From positions 1 through 64,000 of the forward strand of contig NZ_JBKHKJ010000023.1 of assembly GCF_046546515.1 (NCBI RefSeq): a DNA stretch of 64,000 bases, read 5' to 3'. Shown piece after piece: positions 16,998 through 24,706 of this stretch. The translations under genes and the position numbers were made by a program. A model generated the notes under the pieces. It searched no databases. It was not told the DNA's origin and worked only from the letters and a program-made list of their open reading frames with translations. The stretch's first letter is position 1, and each line of letters starts with the position of its first letter. This DNA is from Parasediminibacterium sp046546515. Lineage in GTDB: Bacteria; Bacteroidota; Bacteroidia; Chitinophagales; Chitinophagaceae.

Positions 16998-17717
16998 TTA
17001 TCCTTGATTTGCCAGTACATCCGCCAAATGCAATACTTTCAGATTAGCATTAGTATTTTTTATGCGCCCATCAATGTGCATTAGGCAACTCATATCTGTG
17101 CTTATAATATACTCGGCCTGTGTATCGGAGGCATTTGTTATTTTTTGGTCAGCCATGGCAATGCTAATGGGTTCAAACTTCACGGCAAAAGTGCCGCCAA
17201 AGCCACAGCATGTTTCTACATCGTTCATTTCAATTAATTCCAGCCCTTTTACATGGCTTAGCAATTTGCGTGGCCCTGTTTTTACCTTACATTCACGCAA
17301 TGCGGCACAACTATCATGGTATGTGGCTTTGCCGGTAAAGGTTGCCCCAATATCTTCTACTTTCAGCACATCTACCAAAAATTCGCTAAATTCATATATG
17401 CGTTTCCCTAATTGTGCTATTTCCGTACTATTCGCAGATGCTTCAAATAATTTGGGGTAATAATTGCGTACAAAGCCAACGCAGCTAGCACTAGGGGCTA
17501 CAATAAAATCGGCACCGCTAAAATCATTTATGAACTTGGTGCAAACTTCCTTGCTTTCCTGCCAAAAGCCAGCATTAAATGCTGGCTGGCCGCAACAGGT
17601 TTGGTTGGGATTGTATTTTACTGTGCAGCCTACCTTCTCCAATACTTTTACCATATTGAATGCTACCTGCGGGTAAAGCTGGTCTATAAAGCAAGGTATA
17701 AAAATTTGTACGTTCAT
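16998..17717 (-). CDS. LldE/YkgE-type (Fe-S) cysteine-rich protein
   Basis: Start taken at the MNVQIF ATG, two codons inside the longest frame, because the family begins with this strand. Two CCG modules are visible: QTCCGQPAFNAG (C41, C42) and ETCCGFGGTFAVKF near residue 178, the CCG-domain pair of heterodisulfide-reductase-like subunits. The family includes subunit A of the LutABC/LldEFG lactate oxidation complex. The partner subunits are not in this window, so the electron donor and lactate role remain inferred. It precedes no obvious partner; ribH lies just upstream. Confidence 0.82.
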   Translation of the reverse strand: MNVQIFIPCFIDQLYPQVAFNMVKVLEKVGCTVKYNPNQTCCGQPAFNAGFWQESKEVCTKFINDFSGADFIVAPSASCVGFVRNYYPKLFEASANSTEIAQLGKRIYEFSEFLVDVLKVEDIGATFTGKATYHDSCAALRECKVKTGPRKLLSHVKGLELIEMNDVETCCGFGGTFAVKFEPISIAMADQKITNASDTQAEYIISTDMSCLMHIDGRIKNTNANLKVLHLADVLANQG

Positions 17718-17736
17718 AAACAAGATAAATGGTCAG

Positions 17737-18216
17737 CTATTTAAAAGACTCGCTTAGTGCAATCATTTTCAAGGCTGTAATGGCTGCTTCCTCGCCTTTA
17801 TGGCCATGTATGCCGCCAATGCGTTCCAGTGCTTGTTCTTCTGTGTTCACGGTTAAAACGCCAAAAACAACAGGCACGTCTAGCAGCAGGTTCATTTGCA
17901 GGATACCGTCTGTTACAGCTTTGCATACATAGTCAAAATGTGGGGTGTCGCCTTTTATTACAGTACCTAGTGCAATAAATGCACTTGCCTTTTCCTTTGC
18001 CCATGCATGGTAACTTTTAATGGCATAAGGCAATTCAAAAGCACCTGGCACAGAAATGGTTTTAAAAGAGACGCCTTCATTTTGCAATACGGCCACAGCA
18101 CCTTCTTCTAGCTTGTCCACAATTGGGCTGTTCCATTCAGTTTTTACTATAACTACAAAGGCATCCTTAATAACAGGGATGCCTTCGTGCAATGATTTAT
18201 TTCCTTGTGTAGCCAT
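17737..18216 (-). CDS. ribH: 6,7-dimethyl-8-ribityllumazine synthase
   Basis: Penultimate enzyme of riboflavin synthesis, condensing 5-amino-6-ribitylaminouracil with dihydroxybutanone phosphate. Recognisable by TEWNSPIVDKL, the substrate segment VPGAFELPYAIK, LGTVIKGDTPHFDYVC (catalytic histidine) and FGVLTVNTEEQALER. I start it at MATQGNK (18216): the upstream TPR gene stops at 18218, giving a one-base gap that is typical of coupled genes. About 159 residues, normal for the family. Co-transcribed with the TPR gene and perhaps pdhA. Confidence 0.94.
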   Translation of the reverse strand: MATQGNKSLHEGIPVIKDAFVVIVKTEWNSPIVDKLEEGAVAVLQNEGVSFKTISVPGAFELPYAIKSYHAWAKEKASAFIALGTVIKGDTPHFDYVCKAVTDGILQMNLLLDVPVVFGVLTVNTEEQALERIGGIHGHKGEEAAITALKMIALSESFK

Positions 18217-18217
18217 G

Positions 18218-18907
18218 CTATAACTCAGGTTTTTCAACACTAATCTGATAAATATACTTATCTACTTGCGAGCCTTTTTCCGTCCTTGGGAATTTCTCTT
18301 TCAATTCTTTAAATAACTCCAGTGCTTTATCATCTTTGCCAAGTGTTTTTTCTAGCAAAGCTGCACGGAACAGATACTCGGCAGAAATACTTTCGTCTTT
18401 TTCAAAAGTGTTTGCTGCTTTTATGTAATAATCAACGGCATCATCTTTTTTGCCACTCTCGGCATAAGCATCGCCAAGGCTACCATAAGCTACCATTTGG
18501 ATTTGCTTTGCATCGGTCTTGAAATCTTTTAGGTATTCTATTGCCTTTGCAAAGTTGCCTAGTTTCAAGTAGCTAACACCTGCATAATAAGTAGCTAGGT
18601 TGGCAGATTTTGTGCCGCTATAATTTTTGATGATGTACAAAACCCCTTTTGATGCGCCATCGCCATCTAAAACTAGCTTGGAACTATCCAATTCAAAATA
18701 TTGCTGCGCCTTGTAAATAGCCTCTGCCGCTTTTTCTTCTTTTGGCTTGGTAACAAATGCCCCGTAAGCAAATACGCCACCACCTAGCAACAAACCTGCA
18801 CCTAGGCCAATGGCAAATTTTTTACCAAACTTTTGAATAAAGCCTTGTGCTTTCAATAGCACGTCATCTGCCTCTAATACTGGTATTTCAACCTCGTTGT
18901 CACTCAT
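18218..18907 (-). CDS. Membrane-anchored tetratricopeptide repeat protein
   Basis: 229 residues. A cytoplasmic acidic N terminus (about 30 residues) is followed by one glycine-rich membrane helix (FAIGLGAGLLLGGGVFAYGAF), then TPR-like helix pairs facing the periplasm (AYGSLGDAYAESGKKDDAVDYY, LEKTLGKDDKALELFKEL). The topology resembles YfgM, which assists envelope protein folding at the translocon. It lies between pdhA (41 bp upstream) and ribH (immediately downstream) on one strand. Confidence 0.8.
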   Translation of the reverse strand: MSDNEVEIPVLEADDVLLKAQGFIQKFGKKFAIGLGAGLLLGGGVFAYGAFVTKPKEEKAAEAIYKAQQYFELDSSKLVLDGDGASKGVLYIIKNYSGTKSANLATYYAGVSYLKLGNFAKAIEYLKDFKTDAKQIQMVAYGSLGDAYAESGKKDDAVDYYIKAANTFEKDESISAEYLFRAALLEKTLGKDDKALELFKELKEKFPRTEKGSQVDKYIYQISVEKPEL

Positions 18908-18947
18908 TGTAAATGTTCAAATTTTTGAAGAATCGTTTTTTCTTTTA

Positions 18948-19943
18948 TTAATCTACATCGAAAGGATAATTCGCATCAATGTAAATATCTTTATATACTT
19001 CGCTATCATCTGGCCAAGGGCTTTCCTCGGCAAATTTCACGCTTTCATCTACAAGGGTTGCAATTTTTGAATCTATTGCATCAATTTCTTCTTGTGTGGC
19101 GTAGTTATTGGTAAGAATAGTATCCAATACCTTATGCAATGGGTCTTGATTTTTATATTCATCAACCTCGTCTTTGCTGCGGTATTTTTGCGGGTCGCTG
19201 ATAGAGTGCCCTTTATAGCGGTACGTTTTCATTTCCAGCAGTGTTGGCCCACCGCCTTCCCTTGCACGCTTCACGGCACGGGCTACGTTTTCGTGTACCA
19301 GTTCAGGCACCATGCCATCGACCTTATCGGCAGGCATTTCATACGCATCAGCCAATTTATAAATATCTACCACGTTGCTTGTCCTTTCTATGGAAGTACC
19401 CATTGCATAGTTGTTGTTCTCGCAAATAAAAACGACAGGCAGTTTCCACAACATCGCCATATTGAATGTTTCGTGCAGCATGCCTTGCCTTGCAGCACCG
19501 TCCCCAAAAAAACAAAGCACTACGTTGTTAGTACCTTTATATTTTTCAGCAAAAGCCAGACCAGCACTTGTGCCTATCTGGGCCCCCACAATGCCGTGGC
19601 CCCCAAAAAAGTGATGCTCTTTGCTAAAGAAGTGCATACTGCCCCCCTTGCCTTTAGCACAACCAGTAGCTTTTCCATACAGCTCGGCCATACCTGCATT
19701 AGGGCTAATGCCTTTTGCCAAGCCTAAACCATGATCGCGGTAAGCCGTGATAAAAGGATCTTCTGGTATCGTAGCCGTCATGCAGCCAGCAGCAATGGCT
19801 TCTTGGCCAATATACGCATGGAAAAACCCACGTATTTTGCCAGCCATCTTGTACATTTCTTCTGCCTTTAACTCAAACTGGCGTATCAGTTGCATCAGCT
19901 CATACCAATACATGTAGGTTTCCTTGGAAAATTTAGTCTGCAC
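18948..19943 (-). CDS. pdhA: Pyruvate dehydrogenase E1 component, alpha subunit
   Basis: Thiamine-diphosphate subunit of the complex that makes acetyl-CoA from pyruvate. The TPP-binding GDGAARQGMLHETFNMA followed by CENNNYAMGTS is intact, as are YRDHGLGLAKG and the phosphorylation-loop-like RYKGHSISDPQKYR. 331 residues, normal for the alpha chain of a heterotetrameric E1. The beta chain is not adjacent. A TATATTTG box (19964-19971) and a perfect 16-bp palindrome (19946-19961) lie directly before the ATG. First gene of a probable pdhA-TPR-ribH transcript. Confidence 0.95.
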   Translation of the reverse strand: MQTKFSKETYMYWYELMQLIRQFELKAEEMYKMAGKIRGFFHAYIGQEAIAAGCMTATIPEDPFITAYRDHGLGLAKGISPNAGMAELYGKATGCAKGKGGSMHFFSKEHHFFGGHGIVGAQIGTSAGLAFAEKYKGTNNVVLCFFGDGAARQGMLHETFNMAMLWKLPVVFICENNNYAMGTSIERTSNVVDIYKLADAYEMPADKVDGMVPELVHENVARAVKRAREGGGPTLLEMKTYRYKGHSISDPQKYRSKDEVDEYKNQDPLHKVLDTILTNNYATQEEIDAIDSKIATLVDESVKFAEESPWPDDSEVYKDIYIDANYPFDVD

Positions 19944-19945
19944 TT

Positions 19946-19971
19946 GCTCAAAATTTTGAGCGGCAAATATA
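19946..19971 (-). promoter_or_regulatory. pdhA -7 box plus 16-bp palindrome
   Basis: The minus strand reads TATATTTG (19971-19964), two bases, then the perfect palindrome GCTCAAAATTTTGAGC (19961-19946), with pdhA's ATG two bases further on. The palindrome would overlap the transcription start and leader, so it could be an operator or a translation-blocking hairpin. Confidence 0.5.
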
Positions 19972-20076
19972 GGAGTTAAACGTTAAAAAAACAGGGGAAA
20001 GATTTAAGGAAATAGGAACTTGCAAATAGTGGATGATGTTTGTACCAGGCCAAGGATTTGAGGCTAAATTTTATAG

Positions 20077-20388
20077 CTAAGACTTAGCCATTTTAATAAG
20101 TGCAAAAAGGAAAGCCCAAACTATTAATAAAACATACATTGAAATGGTAAGCGAGTTGTGTGTTTTTTTAAAAAAGGGCCATTTCTGGTTGCCTCTGGTT
20201 GAAACAGTTGTGGCAGGATATACACGCAAAAAACTTTTGGCTACAAAACCTAGCTTATTAGGCTTGTACCAAAAAAGAAGTATGAGTTTTAAGAGGCAAA
20301 AAACCAGTAACAAAATCGGCCCGTAGGCAATAATGAAGGAAATTAAATCGTCTAGTATGGACGATGAATTTGTGTCGTCTAATAACAT
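20077..20388 (-). CDS. Small two-helix membrane protein, unknown
   Basis: 103 residues with an acidic start and two hydrophobic helices (LISFIIAYGPILLLVFCLLKLILLF and the C-terminal ISMYVLLIVWAFLFALI) enclosing a basic loop. No known domain recognised. It sits alone between pdhA and the ABC transporter. The codon usage and helix pattern make a real gene likely. Confidence 0.5.
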   Translation of the reverse strand: MLLDDTNSSSILDDLISFIIAYGPILLLVFCLLKLILLFWYKPNKLGFVAKSFLRVYPATTVSTRGNQKWPFFKKTHNSLTISMYVLLIVWAFLFALIKMAKS

Positions 20389-20563
20389 ATGTGATGGGGG
20401 GTATAAAGTTTTCTGAAATTATGTAGAACATTATTTTATGTATATTTATCAATAGGCATCTAATTCTTTTTTTATAAAAAGTATTAGTACATTAATTGAC
20501 ACTAAATAGGCATGAAACGTTGCATATTTTTTTTATAGCGTATAGGTTTAACTTATTATAAAA

Positions 20564-20593
20564 TTGTAGTCAGTACCAACTTCTGCTACCTTC
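20564..20593 (+). promoter_or_regulatory. Promoter candidate of the ABC transporter
   Basis: TTG (20564-20566), a 19-bp spacer and TACCTTCG (20586-20593), one base off TAnnTTTG, about 15 bp before the GTG start. Confidence 0.55.
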
Positions 20594-20608
20594 GCCAAAA
20601 AAAATTGC

Positions 20609-22531
20609 GTGAAGCACTTAGTAGCCGTAAATAAATATTTCTGGAAATACAAAAGCCGTTTGTTCCTTGGTATCTTGTTCATCGTTTTATCTAACTACTT
20701 TAGGATTTTAAGCCCGCAGGTTTCGGGCTATGTTGTGGATAAGGTAACCCAAGCCATTCAAATAAAAAATGGGTTGGCAGTTACGCACCATGGGAGGAAC
20801 CTAAACTACGATGGGCTGGTAAAACAACTGGTAAGTTGGGTGGAGGATAGCCATACCAGTTTTGGGCGCATGGTTGTGTATAGCGGCATAACGTTGCTTA
20901 TTTTGGCACTGCTTGGTGGTTTTTTTATGTTCCTGATGCGGCAAACCATCATTGTGATGAGCCGCCATATAGAATATGAGCAGAAAAATGAAGTATATAC
21001 GCATTACCAGCAGTTAGATGCTGGCTTTTACAAAACCCACAGCACTGGCGACTTGATGAACAGGATTTCTGAAGACATTAGCCGTGTGCGGATGTACACA
21101 GGCCCAGCTGTAATGTATGTCATTAACCTATTGGCAACTATTGGCTTTAGCGTGTTTTATATGTGGAAAGAAAATGCCGAGCTTACGTTGTATGTACTGG
21201 CACCACTGCCTATTTTAGCCATTACTATTTATTCGGTAAACACAGTCATACATAGGAAAAGTGAACGCATACAGGCTTTGCTGTCTAACTTAACCACTAC
21301 GGCACAAGAAAGTTACTCAGGCATAAGGGTAATTAAATCTTTTGTACAGGAAAAAGCCATGCTGCTTTTTTTTAATAGCAATAGCGAAGAATATAAAAAG
21401 AATGCCATCAGCCTTGCAAAACTAGAAGCCGTTTATTTCCCTTCCATGGCTTTGCTAATTGGTATCAGTACACTCCTAACCATTGCTATTGGCGGTTGGT
21501 ACCATGCTTCTGGCCATGTGCCAACCGTTTCGGCAGGAACTATCACCGAGTTTGTTATTTATGTAAACCTGCTTACGTTCCCAGTTAGTGCCATTGGGTG
21601 GACGGCCAGCATGATACAAAGGGCAGCGGCTTCGCAAAAAAGGTTAAATGAATTTTTGGAGACAAAATCGTTGATTGTAGAGACCTCACCCCAATCCGAC
21701 CTCACTCCAGCCCTCTTAGAAGTGAGAGGGAGCAAGAACAAAGGAGAGGGGCAAGAAAGCACTACGTCTTTGAATGGGGATATTGTATTTGAAAATGTAT
21801 CGTTTACCTACGCCCATACGGGTATTAATGCCATACAGCATTTTTCTTTAACCATTAAAGAAGGGCAAAAGGTATTGGTGATTGGTAAAACAGGCAGCGG
21901 CAAATCGACATTGGCACAATTGCTATTGCGTTTTTATAATCCTGACGAAGGCAATATAAGCATAGGTGGCAAACAGCTCAATCAAATACCTCTTAAACAA
22001 TTAAGGGAAGAAATAAGCTATGTGCCGCAGGATGTGTTTTTGTTCAGCGATACAGTAACCAACAATATTGGCTTTGGGCTAAGCGAAAAACCATCACAAG
22101 ATGCGGTGGAACAAGCAGCAAAGTTTGCCAGCATACATAAAGAAATATTGGGTTTTGAAAACCAATACGAGACCATGATTGGCGAGAGGGGCGTAACCCT
22201 TAGCGGCGGCCAGAAACAGCGGATTTCCATAGCCCGCAGCCTGATTAAAAACCCAGAGATAGTAGTGTTTGACGATTGCCTGAGTGCCGTGGATGCCAAA
22301 ACCGAAAGCGAGATCATCAATAACCTGTACCAATATTTGCAGCGGAAAACGGCCATCATTATTACACACCGCATTTTTTCCACCTTCAGGTTCGATAATA
22401 TTATTATATTTGAAAATGGTGCCATTGCAGAGCAGGGAAATCATGCGGAATTGATGGGTAAAAAAGGTTATTATGCTGAACTTTACCAACTCCAATTGAC
22501 AAGGGAGCAGCCGGAAGAAGTAATGGAATAG
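20609..22531 (+). CDS. ABC exporter, permease-ATPase fusion (MsbA-like)
   Basis: A 640-residue half-transporter starting at GTG. The N-terminal six-helix exporter domain (to about residue 340) includes DAGFYKTHSTGDLMNRISED. The ATPase has Walker A GKTGSGKST (426-434), signature LSGGQ near 531 and Walker B IVVFDD near 553, then the D-loop SAVDAKT and switch histidine THR. It works as a homodimer or heterodimer pumping lipids or drugs across the inner membrane. Residues about 357-383 in the linker between the two domains are encoded by an inserted GC-rich hairpin repeat that keeps the frame. The ATPase motifs themselves are intact. Confidence 0.93.
   Translation: MKHLVAVNKYFWKYKSRLFLGILFIVLSNYFRILSPQVSGYVVDKVTQAIQIKNGLAVTHHGRNLNYDGLVKQLVSWVEDSHTSFGRMVVYSGITLLILALLGGFFMFLMRQTIIVMSRHIEYEQKNEVYTHYQQLDAGFYKTHSTGDLMNRISEDISRVRMYTGPAVMYVINLLATIGFSVFYMWKENAELTLYVLAPLPILAITIYSVNTVIHRKSERIQALLSNLTTTAQESYSGIRVIKSFVQEKAMLLFFNSNSEEYKKNAISLAKLEAVYFPSMALLIGISTLLTIAIGGWYHASGHVPTVSAGTITEFVIYVNLLTFPVSAIGWTASMIQRAAASQKRLNEFLETKSLIVETSPQSDLTPALLEVRGSKNKGEGQESTTSLNGDIVFENVSFTYAHTGINAIQHFSLTIKEGQKVLVIGKTGSGKSTLAQLLLRFYNPDEGNISIGGKQLNQIPLKQLREEISYVPQDVFLFSDTVTNNIGFGLSEKPSQDAVEQAAKFASIHKEILGFENQYETMIGERGVTLSGGQKQRISIARSLIKNPEIVVFDDCLSAVDAKTESEIINNLYQYLQRKTAIIITHRIFSTFRFDNIIIFENGAIAEQGNHAELMGKKGYYAELYQLQLTREQPEEVME
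21677..21758 (+). repeat. Hairpin repeat inserted in frame within the ABC transporter gene
   Basis: Begins AGAGACCTCACCCCAA and ends GGAGAGGGGCAAGAA, as in the intergenic copy at 3979-4022, with an extra internal CCCTCTTAGAAGTGAGAGGG hairpin. It encodes about 27 polar residues (from ETSPQSD to GEGQE). Confidence 0.75.
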
Positions 22532-22543
22532 TGGTTTAAAACG

Positions 22544-23320
22544 CTATTTATCCAAAATTTTACGGGCAACTTTTAAAACCAAAGCTCGTGGTACAAACCT
22601 AATTGAATTTGCCATTATGTAATTCATAAACCCTTGTATGGCAACTGTTTTTCCTTTCATCATGGAAGCATACCCATATTCGGCTACTTCTTTGGATGTT
22701 GGCATTTTTCGGCCTTTTACAACTTTGCTTTCTTCCATCGATGCTGCTTCCTGAAAACCACTTTCGGTTGCCCCAGGGCATAGGGCAGTTACGGTAACCC
22801 CTAAGTTTGCTACCTCATTGCTGATTGCTTCTGTAAAACTTAATACATAGGCTTTTGTTGCGCAATACACAGCCATTGTGGGGCCCGGCTGGAAAGCAGC
22901 AGTAGAAGCTACATTCATTATTTTGCCAGCTTTACGCTTTACCATGTCTTGAAGATAGAGCTTGGTAAACAGCGTTAAAGTAGTAATGTTCAGGTTTATC
23001 ATTTGCAACTCTTTGCCCCAGCCTGTTGCTGTAAACAAGCCATAGCCACCAAAGCCTGCATTATTGATTAAGTAGTCAATTTGAATGTTTTCTTTTGATG
23101 TTTCTTCATACACTTCTTGGGCTGCGTTTTGAGCAGAAAGGTCTTTGCCAATTGTGTACACTTTTATCTTGTATTTATTTTCCAGCTGGGTTTTAAGTTC
23201 GTCAAGTTTTATTTTGTTTCTTGCCACTAAAACTAAATCGCCCCCTTTTGAAGCATGGATTTTTGCTAGTTCAAGCCCAATGCCGCTGGATGCCCCTGTT
23301 ATTAATGCTGTTTTTTTCAT
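22544..23320 (-). CDS. Short-chain dehydrogenase/reductase
   Basis: Start set at MKKTALITGASSGIG (23320): the longer frame adds 21 residues before the Rossmann strand with no family counterpart. NAD(P)-binding TGASSGIG (8-15), NNAG, and the catalytic serine and YCATK tyrosine/lysine near residues 152-157 are all present. About 258 residues, classical SDR. Substrate unknown; the closest described style is the DltE/YqjQ group. Convergent with the ABC transporter 12 bp away. Confidence 0.88.
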   Translation of the reverse strand: MKKTALITGASSGIGLELAKIHASKGGDLVLVARNKIKLDELKTQLENKYKIKVYTIGKDLSAQNAAQEVYEETSKENIQIDYLINNAGFGGYGLFTATGWGKELQMINLNITTLTLFTKLYLQDMVKRKAGKIMNVASTAAFQPGPTMAVYCATKAYVLSFTEAISNEVANLGVTVTALCPGATESGFQEAASMEESKVVKGRKMPTSKEVAEYGYASMMKGKTVAIQGFMNYIMANSIRFVPRALVLKVARKILDK

Positions 23321-23400
23321 GGTTGAATTGTTTTGAGTCTCAGTGTTCCCAATTTTTAGAATAATATACAAATATATAAACAAGTATTGCCGCTAGCACT

Positions 23401-23989
23401 CTATAAAGGGTGCATAAAAGTTTTTCGCTTTTTAGTGAAAAAATACCCTAGTACCAACCTGCCCGCCACTTATCCCAAAAAGCTGGAACAAACACCCCAC
23501 GGGCAAGAAGATGGGATGCAAAACGAGACACTTATACAATTTCTACACTATTACTTTTTTTAGAGTTTTTATTAAAATAGTTTCAGTTTTGCCAATTTTC
23601 GGTCTTATTTCCTATTCGCAATTGTTTGAAAAATTGTTTCCTCGCCTTTAAGTGATTGATTATCAACAATAACGGCAAAATTATATGCTTATTTTGTGCC
23701 TATTTTGTGCCTATTTTTTGAGTGATTTGTGCATACTTTTTGCATATTTTATGCTCATTTTGTGCGTAGTTTTTGCTTATTTTACAGCCATCAATACAAG
23801 GCTAATTTTTTAAGCTAAAACTATCTTAATATTAATAAAAAAATAACTTTGATGCAAGTACTAGTTGATAGCTTTTAAAATGCATTTAATTTAGGTTTTT
23901 TAGCAAGTGCATTTCTGGCACAAAGATAAGGTTTTTAAAGATTAGGGAATATCGCCACGAAGCGAAAAACTTTTATGCACCCCTCTATA
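23401..23989. repeat. Inverted pair of GGTGCATAAAAGTTTTTCGC repeats
   Basis: CTATAAAGGGTGCATAAAAG followed by TTTTTCGCTT at 23401-23430 is repeated in inverse orientation at 23958-23989, matching over about 30 bp with few differences. The enclosed 530 bp include the left array of copy B. Confidence 0.7.
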
Positions 23990-24346
23990 AACATTGTACG
24001 GGTGCATTTAAAAAATTTCGCTTTTTCTTGCTGCCCAGCAAGCATCCTATATGGGGGCATTTTTGGATGCTCATGGGGGCATATTTCCCCCATATAGGAT
24101 TTTTATTTTGGGTTATATGCCTATCCATGCCAATTTTACATTAAAGGAGCAACTGTGGGCATTTTGGCCTTGCCTCTCAAATCGGATGTTAGTTGGCTTG
24201 GAAAATGATAATTCACTATCAAAATCATATCAGTATATTATCAATAAACTATCATTTTCTTATCAATAAACTATCATAAAACTCACTTAAATTATAATAA
24301 AAAATGAGACTTAAAAAATATAAATAACTGAATATCAATGAATTAC
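23648..24346 (+). repeat. Repeat element copy B
   Basis: Second copy of the family, same orientation as copy A. It has a weak left end motif (about 23648-23668), nine 11-bp units (23680-23778, such as ATTTTGTGCCT twice and ACTTTTTGCAT), a longer spacer than in A, the palindromic core (24044-24100), eight right-array units (24218-24304) and an end motif at 24326-24346 matching copy C at 19 of 21 positions. Nothing in it looks coding. Its spacer holds part of a separate inverted-repeat pair (to 23989). Confidence 0.8.
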
Positions 24347-24552
24347 AGGAAAAAAGGAAGACAGTAAAAAAAATAAATCACAAAAAATGAAAAATAACCT
24401 ATTTCAAACTATCCCCTCCTTTGTTCTTTTTCTCTCTCCTTTCGGGGAGGCTGTGTTTAGGTCGGGATGTAAGATGGGGCTTTCACAATCACATAATAAA
24501 GCTTCTTCTAAATAAAAAAAGCCAATGAAAAGCGAAGATTTGAAATGCACCC
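24000..24552. repeat. Inverted pair of GGGTGCATTT...TTCGC motifs enclosing the core of copy B
   Basis: GGGTGCATTTAAAAAATTTC continuing GCTTTTT at 24000-24027 pairs with the complement of 24528-24552 (GGGTGCATTTCAAATCTTCG then CTTTT). Single copies of the same motif occur at 978-996 and 16887-16907. Confidence 0.6.
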
Positions 24553-24706
24553 ATATAAAGCAATGACATGCAAAAATGGAAAGTTTTTTTAGATTAAAAT
24601 ACCCTTATAATTAAACAAATAGATATTTTAAATGGTTTATTAAACAAGAATTTGTATTTTAGGGCTTCAACTGCAATCATATATTATTAAATCGAAAACA
24701 AACCCC

